DNA from: Flavobacterium limi
Lineage (GTDB): Bacteria; Bacteroidota; Bacteroidia; Flavobacteriales; Flavobacteriaceae
Assembly: GCF_010645075.1 (NCBI RefSeq)
Contig: NZ_JAADZV010000006.1
Location: 186,001-250,000, forward strand
Direction of reading: 5' to 3'
Length of the DNA stretch: 64,000 nt
The translations under genes were made by a program, and so were the position numbers. The notes beneath the pieces were generated by a model. The model had not been told where the DNA came from. It made no database searches and saw only the letters and a program-made list of their open reading frames with translations. Of this stretch, positions 16,865 to 25,888 are shown in pieces (within the stretch, counting starts at the first letter, position 1; each line of letters begins with the position of its first letter).

Positions 16865-19246
16865 ATGAGTGAGCAGGGTTGTTTTCATTGTGGGCTTAGC
16901 ATTCCTAAAAATGAAGTAATCAATTTTGATGAGAAAAAGTTTTGTTGTACTGGCTGTAAAACAGTCTATGAAATTTTTAGTCTTAATGATTTGACTTCGT
17001 ATTATGACTTTGAAAAATCACCGGGGGCTACTCCTCAGGACATTCAGGGAAAATATGATTTTTTAGAAAATGAAATGATTCTTTCTAAAGTTTTGGAATT
17101 TCAGGAAGGATATACTTCAATTGTTTCTTTAAATATTCCACATATTCATTGCAGTTCCTGTATCTGGCTTCTTGAAAATCTTAATCGGCTTCAGCCCGGT
17201 ATTAGCATGTCTCAGGTTAATTTTCCGGAAAAGAAAGTCCGAATCACATTTAATTCAGAAACAGTTTCGCTTAAATCAATCGTTTATCTGTTAAGTTCCA
17301 TTGGTTATGAACCTTATATTAGTCTGGAAAATTATGAAACAGGAAAAACAAAAGTAGACCGGACGCTGACTTATAAATTAGGTGTTGCGTTTTTTTGTTT
17401 TGGAAACATTATGCTGCTTTCATTTCCGGAATATTTCGAGATGAAAGAATTTTGGCTGGACAATTATAAACCGTTTTTCAGAGGATTAATTTTTGTGTTG
17501 GCATTACCAAGTTTTCTGTATTCAGCTAGCGGCTATTACGTTTCGGCTTATCATAGTATCAAAACCAAAATGCTAAACATCGATATTCCAATCGCTTTAG
17601 GAATTATTGTAATGTTTATCCGAAGTTCTTATGATATGCTGATGGATCACGGACCTGGTTTTTTTGACAGCTTAGTCAGTTTGGTCTTTTTCATGCTGCT
17701 AGGAAAAATGTTCCAGACAAAAACCTATAGTTTTTTGAGTTTCGAAAGAGATTTTAAATCGTATTTCCCAATTGCCGTTACCCGAATCAATTCGAATTCA
17801 TCTGAGGAAAGTGTGCCAATTTATGATGTCCTAAAAGGCGACAGATTATTGATCAGAAATCAGGAATTGATTCCCGTTGACGGAATTTTAATGAGTGAAA
17901 AAGCCGAAATAGATTATAGCTTCGTTACTGGAGAGGCTATACCAATCAATAAAAAATCGGGAGATAAATTGTTTGCCGGTGGGAAACAAATTGGAAAAGT
18001 TATCGAAATGGAAGTTTTACATTCGGTTTCACAAAGTTATCTGACGCAATTGTGGAGCAATGAAATTTTTCAGAAAAGAGTCGATCAAAAGCACAAAACC
18101 ATAACAGATGCAATAAGCCGGTATTTCACCCCAATCTTACTTCTTATTGCATTTGCCGGTTTTGGATATTGGATATTCATTGATGCCAATACAGCTTTTA
18201 ATGTTTTTACTGCAGTTTTAATTGTCGCCTGTCCCTGCGCATTGGCACTCACTGCACCGTTTACGTTCGGTAACATTCTCCGAATTATGGGGAAACAAAA
18301 AATGTACCTTAAAAATGCTTTGGTTATAGAGCAGCTGGCAAAAGTAGATACCATTGTTTTTGATAAAACCGGAACCATAACGACAAATAAAAAATCAAAT
18401 ATTGTATACGAAGGCAAGGCACTTTCTGATGAAAATTATATGTTGATTAAAAATGTACTTCGAGGATCAAATCATCCTTTAAGCCGAATGCTTTATGATT
18501 TTTTACCGGAATATAAAAGAATTAAAGTTGATGAATTTCAGGAAATTACCGGAAAAGGAATTTTAGGGGTTATTGATGGCAAAGAAATAAAAATCGGTTC
18601 AGCAATATTCGTTGAAAGTCCGAATTCAGATCTGTCAGAAATAGAAAGGACATCGCTCCACATCAGAATCGATACATTTTATTTTGGAAAATTCAATTTT
18701 CAAAATCAATACAGAGATGGTCTTGAAACGTTATTTTCAACTTTAAGTGAAAGCTATCAGATAAAAGTGCTTTCGGGTGATAATGATGGTGAAAGAACCA
18801 ATTTAGAATCTATTCTGCCAAAAGGCACGGAACTTATTTTTAATCAAAAACCTGAACAAAAGCTGGAGTTTATTAAAAACCTGCAGGAAACAGGTAGGAA
18901 TGTAATGATGGTGGGAGATGGCTTAAATGATGCCGGAGCTTTGGCACAAAGTAACGTTGGGATTTCGATATCTGAAAATGTCAATGTGTTTTCTCCCGCT
19001 TGTGATGCTATTCTGGATGCGAATGAATTTTCGCGATTGGATTACTTTTTAAAATTATCCCATAAATCAATCAGGATCATCAAAATGAGTTTTGTTTTAT
19101 CACTGCTTTATAATGTCGTTGGGCTCACATTTGCCGTTACCGGGAACTTACTTCCACTAGTAGCCGCGATCATCATGCCGTTAAGTACTATTACGATTGT
19201 GAGTTTTGTAACGCTGATGAGCAATTTTTATGCGAATAAAAAATAA
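16865..19246 (+). CDS. ccoI: Copper-translocating P-type ATPase for cbb3 oxidase assembly
   Basis: A 793-residue P1B-ATPase of the FixI/CcoI type, needed to supply copper to the cbb3 oxidase. The N-terminus has cysteine pairs in CFHCG and KKFCCTGC (residues 6-31). A heavy-metal-associated domain with IHCSSC is near residue 96. Eight hydrophobic segments surround the metal site CPCALALTAP (about 456-465). The phosphorylated Asp is in FDKTGTITT (about residue 500) and the hinge is MVGDGLNDAGALA. It starts the cco cluster, after an Fnr-type box and facing the Crp/Fnr gene. The 118-base gap to ccoS contains a second box, so ccoS onward may have its own promoter. Confidence 0.93.
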   Translation: MSEQGCFHCGLSIPKNEVINFDEKKFCCTGCKTVYEIFSLNDLTSYYDFEKSPGATPQDIQGKYDFLENEMILSKVLEFQEGYTSIVSLNIPHIHCSSCIWLLENLNRLQPGISMSQVNFPEKKVRITFNSETVSLKSIVYLLSSIGYEPYISLENYETGKTKVDRTLTYKLGVAFFCFGNIMLLSFPEYFEMKEFWLDNYKPFFRGLIFVLALPSFLYSASGYYVSAYHSIKTKMLNIDIPIALGIIVMFIRSSYDMLMDHGPGFFDSLVSLVFFMLLGKMFQTKTYSFLSFERDFKSYFPIAVTRINSNSSEESVPIYDVLKGDRLLIRNQELIPVDGILMSEKAEIDYSFVTGEAIPINKKSGDKLFAGGKQIGKVIEMEVLHSVSQSYLTQLWSNEIFQKRVDQKHKTITDAISRYFTPILLLIAFAGFGYWIFIDANTAFNVFTAVLIVACPCALALTAPFTFGNILRIMGKQKMYLKNALVIEQLAKVDTIVFDKTGTITTNKKSNIVYEGKALSDENYMLIKNVLRGSNHPLSRMLYDFLPEYKRIKVDEFQEITGKGILGVIDGKEIKIGSAIFVESPNSDLSEIERTSLHIRIDTFYFGKFNFQNQYRDGLETLFSTLSESYQIKVLSGDNDGERTNLESILPKGTELIFNQKPEQKLEFIKNLQETGRNVMMVGDGLNDAGALAQSNVGISISENVNVFSPACDAILDANEFSRLDYFLKLSHKSIRIIKMSFVLSLLYNVVGLTFAVTGNLLPLVAAIIMPLSTITIVSFVTLMSNFYANKK

Positions 19247-19301
19247 CGGGCTTTTAATGAGCTTTGGGCTGTTTTTTGAGATTCTTTTAAGTTTTCTCAC
19301 C

Positions 19302-19315
19302 ATGATAATTATCAT
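19302..19315. promoter_or_regulatory. Fnr-type box upstream of ccoS-ccoNO
   Basis: ATGATAATTATCAT is a perfect 14-bp palindrome with the core TGAT-AATT-ATCA, 49 bases before the ccoS start. Its position and sequence match an Fnr-family operator in a promoter-active location. Confidence 0.7.
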
Positions 19316-19364
19316 ATTTTATCAGTCACCAACGCTCTAATTTTGTTACTATAAATTTAAAGAT

Positions 19365-19556
19365 ATGAGTGTTATTTATCTATTAATCTCAGTAAGTATT
19401 TTTGTTGCAATCTGTTTCTTTATTGCCTTTATAGCAGCTGTCAAATCAGGGCAGTATGATGATGATTACACGCCCTCGGTCAGGATCCTCTTTGATGACG
19501 AAACCAAAATCACCTCTCAAAATAATAATTCACCAATAGAAGAAAAACAAGTTTAA
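19365..19556 (+). CDS. ccoS: cbb3 oxidase assembly protein CcoS
   Basis: A 63-residue protein with one N-terminal membrane helix (VIYLLISVSIFVAICFFIAF) and a short polar tail containing DDYTPSVRILFDDE. CcoS proteins are small single-span factors needed for cofactor insertion into the cbb3 oxidase, and they usually carry the helix followed by a segment rich in Asp. It stops 2 bases before the ccoNO start, so the two are surely co-transcribed. Confidence 0.88.
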   Translation: MSVIYLLISVSIFVAICFFIAFIAAVKSGQYDDDYTPSVRILFDDETKITSQNNNSPIEEKQV

Positions 19557-19558
19557 TT

Positions 19559-21745
19559 ATGGAAATGGAACAATTTTACTACGACAACAAAATCGTAAAA
19601 AAATTCATTTACGCCACCATTCTTTTCGGGGTAGTGGGTATGTTAGTGGGACTTACCCTTGCGGTTATGTACCTTTTTCCCAATCTTACCGATGGGATCT
19701 CATGGCTTAGTTATGGGCGTTTAAGACCTTTGCATACCAATGCGGTAATTTTTGCCTTTGTAGGGAATGCCTTTTTTGCAGGGATGTATTATTCACTGCA
19801 AAGATTACTAAAAGCCAGGATGTTCAGTGACTTTTTAAGCAATCTGCATTTCTGGGGCTGGCAGTTAATAATTGTCGCTGCGGCAATTACCTTACCATTA
19901 GGATATACTTCTTCAAAAGAATATGCTGAATTAGAATGGCCAATAGATATTGCGATAGCTGTAATTTGGGTAGTAATGGGAATCAATATGATTGGTACCA
20001 TGTTACGCAGAAGAGAGCGACATTTGTACGTAGCCATTTGGTTTTATCTGGCCACATTTGTGACTGTAGCCGTTTTGCATATTTTTAATAACCTCGAAAT
20101 CCCGGTTTCAGGATTAAAAAGTTATTCTGTCTATGCAGGTGTTCAGGATGCATTGGTACAGTGGTGGTACGGACATAATGCGGTGGCATTTTTCCTGACA
20201 ACTCCATTTTTAGGATTGATGTACTATTTTATTCCAAAGGTAGCTAACCGACCAGTTTATTCTTATCGATTATCGATTATTCACTTTTGGTCTTTAATAT
20301 TCATTTATATCTGGGCTGGACCGCACCATTTATTATATTCTGCTTTGCCAAACTGGGCTCAGAATTTAGGTGTAGCATTTTCTGTAATGTTGCTTGCTCC
20401 TTCATGGGGAGGTATGATAAACGGTCTTTTGACTTTAAGAGGTGCATGGGATAAAGTTCGAGTTGAACCGGTGCTAAAATTCTTTGTCGTAGCGATTACA
20501 GGTTACGGAATGGCAACTTTTGAAGGGCCAATGCTTTCTTTTAAAAATGTAAATGCTATTGCACACTATACAGACTGGATCGTAGCACACGTACACGTTG
20601 GAGCTTTAGCCTGGAACGGATTCATGTCTTTCGGTATCATCTACTGGCTGATTCCGCGAATGACCAAAAGTCAGCTGTTCTCTACTAAACTTGCTAATTT
20701 CCACTTCTGGATTGGAACTTTAGGAATCATATTGTATGCTTTACCAATGTATGTTGCAGGTTTTCAACAAGCCTCTATGTGGAAACAGTTTAACCCTGAC
20801 GGTACTTTAACTTATGGGAATTTCCTTGAAACCGTTACAGCGATTATGCCTTTGTACTGGATGAGAGCTATAGGTGGTAGTTTATATCTTATCGGAATGC
20901 TGACACTGGTTTATAATATCATCATGACGGTTAGAGCTGGGCAACCTGTTGAAGATGAATTGGCTCAGGCTCCTGCATTACAGACTATTAAAAGCGGCAG
21001 AATCAGTGGTGAAAAATTCCACTCATGGTTAGAAAGAAAACCAATTCAACTGACCATTTTGGCAACCATTGCTATTTTAATTGGAGGAATTATTCAGATT
21101 GTTCCAACGATTATGGTAAAATCGAATATTCCAACGATTTCAAGTGTAAAACCATACACACCTTTAGAACTGGAAGGTCGTGATTTATACATTCGTGAAG
21201 GCTGTGTTGGCTGTCATTCTCAATCGGTTCGTCCGTTCAGAAGCGAGGTAGAACGTTACGGTCCTCAGGCAAAAGCAGGAGAATTTGTGTACGATCATCC
21301 ATTCCTGTGGGGATCAAAACGTACAGGTCCCGATTTGCAAAGAGTAGGAGGAAAGTATAATGATAACTGGCATTTTAATCACATGTGGAATCCTCAAAGT
21401 ACCTCTGCAGGATCGATCATGCCGGGCTATAAATGGCTGTTTGATAATAAACCATTGGATATTTCATTACTCGAAAAGAAAATGAAGGCAATGCAGACAT
21501 TAGGAGTTCCTTATTCAGAAGCAGAAGTTGCTGATGCGCAGAAAACATTGAGAACTCAGGCTCTTGCAATTGAAAAAAGCTTAGAAAATGATCCTGACTA
21601 TGTAAAAAGTTATGAAGATAGCAGAAAAAAGGCTGCCGCAAAAGGCGAAAAATTTGTTCCGATGAATGAAAGGGAAATCGTGGCTTTGATTGCTTACATA
21701 CAAAGGCTTGGGACTGATATTAAAGTAAAAGAAACTTCAAAATAA
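19559..21745 (+). CDS. ccoN: cbb3-type cytochrome c oxidase, fused subunits I (CcoN) and II (CcoO)
   Basis: The 728-residue product joins the catalytic haem-copper subunit to the monohaem cytochrome c subunit. Residues 1 to about 470 form the 12-helix CcoN core, with histidines in RPLHTNAVIFAF, WWYGHNAVAFFLT, GPHHLLYSALP and HVHVGALAWNG for the two haems b and CuB. A further helix near residue 490-515 leads to the CcoO part, whose GCVGCHS gives one CxxCH haem c site near residues 548-552. HPFLWGSKRTGPDLQRVGGK and SAGSIMPGYKWL follow, the latter with the axial Met. It reduces oxygen to water with high affinity at the inner membrane. The fusion is known in Bacteroidota; no separate ccoO gene is present. 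Confidence 0.96.
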   Translation: MEMEQFYYDNKIVKKFIYATILFGVVGMLVGLTLAVMYLFPNLTDGISWLSYGRLRPLHTNAVIFAFVGNAFFAGMYYSLQRLLKARMFSDFLSNLHFWGWQLIIVAAAITLPLGYTSSKEYAELEWPIDIAIAVIWVVMGINMIGTMLRRRERHLYVAIWFYLATFVTVAVLHIFNNLEIPVSGLKSYSVYAGVQDALVQWWYGHNAVAFFLTTPFLGLMYYFIPKVANRPVYSYRLSIIHFWSLIFIYIWAGPHHLLYSALPNWAQNLGVAFSVMLLAPSWGGMINGLLTLRGAWDKVRVEPVLKFFVVAITGYGMATFEGPMLSFKNVNAIAHYTDWIVAHVHVGALAWNGFMSFGIIYWLIPRMTKSQLFSTKLANFHFWIGTLGIILYALPMYVAGFQQASMWKQFNPDGTLTYGNFLETVTAIMPLYWMRAIGGSLYLIGMLTLVYNIIMTVRAGQPVEDELAQAPALQTIKSGRISGEKFHSWLERKPIQLTILATIAILIGGIIQIVPTIMVKSNIPTISSVKPYTPLELEGRDLYIREGCVGCHSQSVRPFRSEVERYGPQAKAGEFVYDHPFLWGSKRTGPDLQRVGGKYNDNWHFNHMWNPQSTSAGSIMPGYKWLFDNKPLDISLLEKKMKAMQTLGVPYSEAEVADAQKTLRTQALAIEKSLENDPDYVKSYEDSRKKAAAKGEKFVPMNEREIVALIAYIQRLGTDIKVKETSK

Positions 21746-21752
21746 CAGCATT

Positions 21753-21941
21753 ATGTTTGAACAAATAAAACACAATATGGAGACAATCGCGGGTATCGAA
21801 ATTTACCCGATTCTCTCCCTCATGATTTTCTTCCTGTTTTTTGTCGGTTTAGGTTTTTGGGTATTCTCCTATACTAAAGATAAAATTCAGCAAATGAGTG
21901 AAATACCTTTAGATGATAGTATAATTTCAAAAGATATTTAA
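21753..21941 (+). CDS. ccoQ: CcoQ-like small subunit of the cbb3 oxidase
   Basis: A 62-residue protein with one membrane helix (IYPILSLMIFFLFFVGLGFW, residues 17-36) and a charged C-terminal tail. It lies between ccoNO and ccoP, 7 and 1 bases from them, which is the normal place of the CcoQ/FixQ subunit that stabilises the complex. Sequence similarity in this family is low, so position carries most of the evidence. Confidence 0.8.
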   Translation: MFEQIKHNMETIAGIEIYPILSLMIFFLFFVGLGFWVFSYTKDKIQQMSEIPLDDSIISKDI

Positions 21942-21942
21942 G

Positions 21943-22854
21943 ATGAAAAAGTTTTTTCCAGTATATGTAAGATTGCCCATTATTTTTTTCATCGTATTTG
22001 GTTTGATGGAATATTTTATAGACTCGGGTGACAGGGCTGCTTTTATAAAATATCCAATGGTTGCTGTCTTTTTGTTTGTCTTTTTGTTTATTCTGATTGC
22101 TATCGAAATTACACTCAGTGCTGTAAACCGCGTGATGTATCAATTGATGTCTCCCGAAGAAAAAGCAAAATTGGCACACGAAGAAAGTCTTAGTTTTCAG
22201 GAGAGTACCTGGTTTAAGAACCTGATGCACAAGCTTACGAAAACAGAACCAATTGAAAAAGAAGGGGACTTGTTGATGGATCATGATTATGACGGAATCA
22301 AAGAATTAGATAATAATTTGCCGCCATGGTGGGTGTATTTGTTCTATATCTGTATTGTTTTTGGAGTTGCTTATGTTTTTTACTTTGATGTTTTTGGAGG
22401 AGACAATCAGGAAATGGAATTGAAGAAAGAAATGGCTCAGGCAAAAATTGAAGTAGAAGAATATCTTAAAACTGCTCCGGATCTGATGGATGAAAAAACA
22501 GTCGTACTGCTTACGGATGAAGCAAGTTTGGCAGAAGGAAAAGAAATATTCACAATGAATTGTGCTGCCTGCCACAGAGCCGATGCGGGAGGGCAAATTG
22601 GTCCAAACTTAACAGATGACCGTTGGATTTTAGGAGGCGGAATTAAAGAAGTATTTCATACAATCTCCAATGGTGGTCGTGACGGAAAAGGAATGGTTTC
22701 CTGGAAAACAAACGGAATGAAACCAAAAGAAATTCAGAAAGTAGCAAGTTACATTTTGTCTCTACAGGGAAGTAATCCAAAAGATGCCAAAGAAGCTGAA
22801 GGTGAAGTTTGGGTAGACGAAAGTGCCGAAAAAACCGATGCTCCGGAAAAATAA
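21943..22854 (+). CDS. ccoP: cbb3 oxidase subunit III (CcoP), single-haem form
   Basis: A 303-residue membrane-anchored cytochrome c. Helices occur at about residues 5-25 and 40-60, with a third (PPWWVYLFYICIVFGVAYVF, about 126-145) that carries the conserved WWVYLF entry of CcoP. Only one haem c motif, CAACH, is present near residue 206, followed by GPNLTDD; classical proteobacterial CcoP has two CxxCH sites. The axial Met is probably in GMVSW. The acidic tail EAEGEVWVDES is unusual. It receives electrons from periplasmic cytochrome c and passes them to CcoO/CcoN. Confidence 0.9.
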   Translation: MKKFFPVYVRLPIIFFIVFGLMEYFIDSGDRAAFIKYPMVAVFLFVFLFILIAIEITLSAVNRVMYQLMSPEEKAKLAHEESLSFQESTWFKNLMHKLTKTEPIEKEGDLLMDHDYDGIKELDNNLPPWWVYLFYICIVFGVAYVFYFDVFGGDNQEMELKKEMAQAKIEVEEYLKTAPDLMDEKTVVLLTDEASLAEGKEIFTMNCAACHRADAGGQIGPNLTDDRWILGGGIKEVFHTISNGGRDGKGMVSWKTNGMKPKEIQKVASYILSLQGSNPKDAKEAEGEVWVDESAEKTDAPEK

Positions 22855-22890
22855 TACAATGATAATACAAGCAGTTAAAAAATAATTACC

Positions 22891-24309
22891 ATGTCAAATT
22901 TACCAGACGAAGCTTTTAGAGATACCATCGGAACTATTGATGAAGGCGGAAAACGAAAGTTCATTTTCCCTAAAAAACCGTCTGGTAAATTTTATGAGTA
23001 TCGCAAAATTGTCAGTTATGTTTTATTAGGGATCTTGATTGCAAATCCGTTTATAAAAATTAACGGAAACCAGTTTATGATGTTCAATATTGTAGAACGT
23101 CGTTTCAATATTTTCGGATTTCCTTTCTGGCCACAGGATTTTTATCTTTTTGTGATTTCAATGCTCGTTGGAGTTGTTTTTATAATTCTGTTCACCGTAG
23201 TTTTCGGAAGGATATTTTGCGGATGGATCTGTCCACAGACGATTTTTCTGGAGATGGTTTTTCGAAGAATCGAATATTGGATTGACGGAGACCGCGGCGC
23301 ACAATCACGTTTGGCAAGACAGGAATGGAACGCGGAGAAAATCCGAAAAAGGCTCACGAAATGGTTTGTTTTCTTCCTGATTTCTTTCGGGATTGCCAAT
23401 GTTTTTCTGGCGTATTTAGTGGGCAGTAATACCTTATTTCTAATGATAGAGCAGGGGCCAGTTCAACAAGCGGGTAATTTTACTGCACTGCTAATTTTTA
23501 CCGGCGTTTTCTATTTTGTTTTTGTATGGTTCCGGGAGCAGGTTTGTATTATTGCCTGTCCGTATGGAAGGCTACAAGGAGTTCTTCTGGACAATAAGTC
23601 TATAAATGTAGCTTATGATTTTGTTCGTGGCGAAAAAGAAGAAGGCCGAGCCAAATTCAGTAAAAAAGAAAACAGGGCATTAACCGGAAAAGGAGATTGC
23701 ATCGATTGCCATCAATGTGTACATGTTTGCCCAATGGGAATCGACATTCGAAACGGAACCCAGTTAGAATGCACCAATTGTACCGCCTGCATCGATGAAT
23801 GCGATTCGATTATGGACTCGGTTGGTTTACCGAAAGGACTGATTCGTTACGCTTCTGAAGATGAAATAGAGAAAAAAGAGCCTTTTAAATTCACAACCAG
23901 AATGAAAGGGTATACAGCAGTATTATTTATTCTGTTGAGTGTTTTTGTCGGAATGTTGTTTTTAAGAACCAATGTCGAAGCGATTATTTTACGTTTGCCA
24001 GGACAATTGTTTCAGCACAAAGGCGATAAAATCAGTAATGTTTACACTTATAAAATCGTAAACAAGACGATGAAAGATTACAGTGATATCCATTTTGAGT
24101 TAATCGATCAGAAAGGTGAAATCAGCAAAGTTGGAGAACAGCATTTTAAAATAGCTAAAGAAGGCATTTCACAAGGAACCTTATTTATAGAAATTGATGA
24201 GCTATTGCTGGAAAGTGATAAAACCAAAGTGAAAATTGGTGTGTACGACGGTAAGGAATTACTGGAAACCACCACTACAAATTTCTTAGGACCAAGAAGT
24301 TTTAATTAA
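22891..24309 (+). CDS. ccoG: Cytochrome c oxidase accessory protein, polyferredoxin
   Basis: A 472-residue membrane protein of the CcoG/RdxA/FixG family. Five hydrophobic helices surround two CxxxCP-type sites (IFCGWICPQTIF and VCIIACPYGRLQ). A cytoplasmic loop has two 4Fe-4S motifs, CIDCHQCVHVCPMGID (about residues 270-285) and CTNCTACIDECDSI. The C-terminal part is an immunoglobulin-like periplasmic domain. In proteobacteria CcoG reduces copper(II) for delivery to the oxidase. It follows ccoP after 36 bases and is part of the cco operon. Confidence 0.93.
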   Translation: MSNLPDEAFRDTIGTIDEGGKRKFIFPKKPSGKFYEYRKIVSYVLLGILIANPFIKINGNQFMMFNIVERRFNIFGFPFWPQDFYLFVISMLVGVVFIILFTVVFGRIFCGWICPQTIFLEMVFRRIEYWIDGDRGAQSRLARQEWNAEKIRKRLTKWFVFFLISFGIANVFLAYLVGSNTLFLMIEQGPVQQAGNFTALLIFTGVFYFVFVWFREQVCIIACPYGRLQGVLLDNKSINVAYDFVRGEKEEGRAKFSKKENRALTGKGDCIDCHQCVHVCPMGIDIRNGTQLECTNCTACIDECDSIMDSVGLPKGLIRYASEDEIEKKEPFKFTTRMKGYTAVLFILLSVFVGMLFLRTNVEAIILRLPGQLFQHKGDKISNVYTYKIVNKTMKDYSDIHFELIDQKGEISKVGEQHFKIAKEGISQGTLFIEIDELLLESDKTKVKIGVYDGKELLETTTTNFLGPRSFN

Positions 24310-24358
24310 AGTATAAACCTGTTGGAGGTATAATTTAAAAAAAAAAAAAATATATTAA

Positions 24359-24484
24359 CACATAGAAACATAGATTAAAATTTAAATAAAAAAAATTTAG
24401 AAAAAACTAGTTTTCACACATAGCTATGTGTTTTGAAGCAAGTGAAACGCCTTTTCTAGTCTATGAAAACTATGATTCTATGTG
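24359..24484. repeat. 126-bp repeat element with CACATAG inverted ends and central palindrome
   Basis: CACATAGAAACATAG (24359-24373) and CTATGATTCTATGTG (24470-24484) pair at 14 of 15 positions. Between them CACATAGCTATGTG (24417-24430) is a perfect palindrome built from the same heptamer. A 13-base A run precedes the left arm. This looks like a small non-coding element inserted between ccoG and ccoH. It creates a false upstream extension of the ccoH reading frame. Confidence 0.7.
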
Positions 24485-24519
24485 TTGTAATTATACTCAA
24501 TACATTAAATAACAATATC

Positions 24520-24969
24520 ATGAAAATCAATTGGGGAACAGGAATTGTCATTGCATTCGGATTGTTTATGACGTTTATTTTATATTTTGTTTTTGAAGTA
24601 CAATCGAATAGTAAATACGACAATGATTTAGTTGTTGAAGAATATTACAAACACGATTCGCATTTTCAGGATGAAATGGCGCGGATTCAGAATGCACATG
24701 ATTTGCAACACAAGCCTTCAATTCAGTATGTGGAAGATGGAGTAAAAATCACTTTTCCGGAAACTTTTGAAAGCAATAAATTAAAAGGAAACGTTTTGCT
24801 GTACCGTCCTTCAAACAAAAAGTTTGATTTCAATACTCAGATTGCCCTGACCAACTCATCTTTGCTTATTCCGCAAAAGAAACTGGTAAAAGGACGCTGG
24901 GATGTCAATATGGAATGGCAGTATGAAGGGAAAAAATATTTGACGAAAGAGGTTATTTACGTAAATTAA
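24520..24969 (+). CDS. ccoH: FixH/CcoH family assembly protein
   Basis: The start ATG at 24520 gives 149 residues; an earlier ATG at 24463 lies inside a repeat element and is rejected. One membrane helix (GIVIAFGLFMTFILYFVFEV) is followed by a periplasmic domain with VVEEYYKHDSHFQDEMARIQ, the usual FixH entry, and a beta-sandwich tail ending in YEGKKYLTKEVIYVN. FixH/CcoH stabilises the cbb3 oxidase during assembly and is usually encoded between ccoG and ccoI or safE, as here. Confidence 0.88.
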   Translation: MKINWGTGIVIAFGLFMTFILYFVFEVQSNSKYDNDLVVEEYYKHDSHFQDEMARIQNAHDLQHKPSIQYVEDGVKITFPETFESNKLKGNVLLYRPSNKKFDFNTQIALTNSSLLIPQKKLVKGRWDVNMEWQYEGKKYLTKEVIYVN

Positions 24970-24979
24970 TCATAACAAA

Positions 24980-25681
24980 ATGCTTTATTCAGCTTTCATA
25001 TTAGGTCTTATCAGCAGTCTGCATTGCGTTGGAATGTGCGGTCCAATTGCGATGATGCTTCCCGTTGATCATCAAAATGAAGCTAAAAAAGTAACGCAGA
25101 TCATAACCTACCATTTAGGCAGATTAACCGCCTACACTACAATCGGATTGATTTTCGGATTATTGGGAAGAGGTTTTTTCCTGGCCGGATTACAGCAAAA
25201 AATGTCTATTTTTATAGGTCTGGCGATGATTGCTGCAGTTCTGATTCCGGAAAGAATCTTTTCAAAATATAATTTTTCTAAACCGGTTTATAAAGTGATT
25301 TCAAATATAAAATCTACTTTAGGCAAACAGTTTAAAAACAAAAGCTACAAATCTCTTTTTACGATTGGTTTACTAAACGGCTTCCTGCCTTGCGGAATGG
25401 TATATGTAGCTTTATTTGGAGCTATAGCCATGCAAAGTGCAGGTTTAGGTGTTTTGTACATGCTCTTGTTCGGATTAGGAACCGTACCATTGATGAGCAT
25501 TGTAGTTTACATGCATTCTTTACTCAAATTACCTTTTCGAAATAAAATTCAAAAAGCAATTCCGTATGTAGCGGTTGTAATTGGAGTCTTATTTATTCTC
25601 AGAGGTTTAGGATTGGGAATTCCTTATGTTTCTCCCTCTAATATGAGTTTGTTTGTACAGGGGAATCCTGATTGTCATTAA
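24980..25681 (+). CDS. SafE/TauE-like six-helix membrane protein (DsbD_2 family)
   Basis: A 233-residue protein with about six membrane helices. The first has SSLHCVGMCGPIAMML (residues 12-27) and the fourth NGFLPCGMVYVALFGAIA, so two cysteine motifs face each other as in CcdA/DsbD-like and 'urease accessory UreH-like' proteins. The same family is often the last gene of cbb3 oxidase clusters and is thought to help copper or thiol handling; that role is inferred here. It starts 10 bases after ccoH. The next 207 bases hold the first boundary of the cassette-like region. Confidence 0.85.
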   Translation: MLYSAFILGLISSLHCVGMCGPIAMMLPVDHQNEAKKVTQIITYHLGRLTAYTTIGLIFGLLGRGFFLAGLQQKMSIFIGLAMIAAVLIPERIFSKYNFSKPVYKVISNIKSTLGKQFKNKSYKSLFTIGLLNGFLPCGMVYVALFGAIAMQSAGLGVLYMLLFGLGTVPLMSIVVYMHSLLKLPFRNKIQKAIPYVAVVIGVLFILRGLGLGIPYVSPSNMSLFVQGNPDCH

Positions 25682-25829
25682 GGGAAGAAATTTTTAGAAA
25701 TGGATTATTTCTCTTAGTTTTCTGGTTTGTATGGCATCGAGGGAGTAGGTAACGATTTGAGCCTTTGCGATGGGTGGGGAAATCGACGCGAAAAACTTCA
25801 ATTTTGCACAAATGTTGAACCGAAGCACA

Positions 25830-25881
25830 ACTATTGAACATTACAATTTCGCCCTACTATTGCAAACCTCTTGTTAGCTGT
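25830..25881. repeat. Left boundary of the cassette-like region
   Basis: ACTATTG occurs twice (25830 and 25856), and TTGTTAGCTGT (25871-25881) ends 7 bases before the stop codon of the gene at 25889. GTTAGCTGT matches the reverse complement of ACAACTAAC (26860-26868) on the other side of that gene at 8 of 9 positions. The preceding spacer from 25682 to 25829 is locally richer in G and C than its surroundings and shows no gene. Confidence 0.5.
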
Positions 25882-25888
25882 CATTTTT

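Noticed and set aside
24463..24519. N-terminal extension of CcoH from an upstream ATG
   Set aside because: These codons fall in the right arm of the CACATAG repeat; the family start MKINWG is at 24520.
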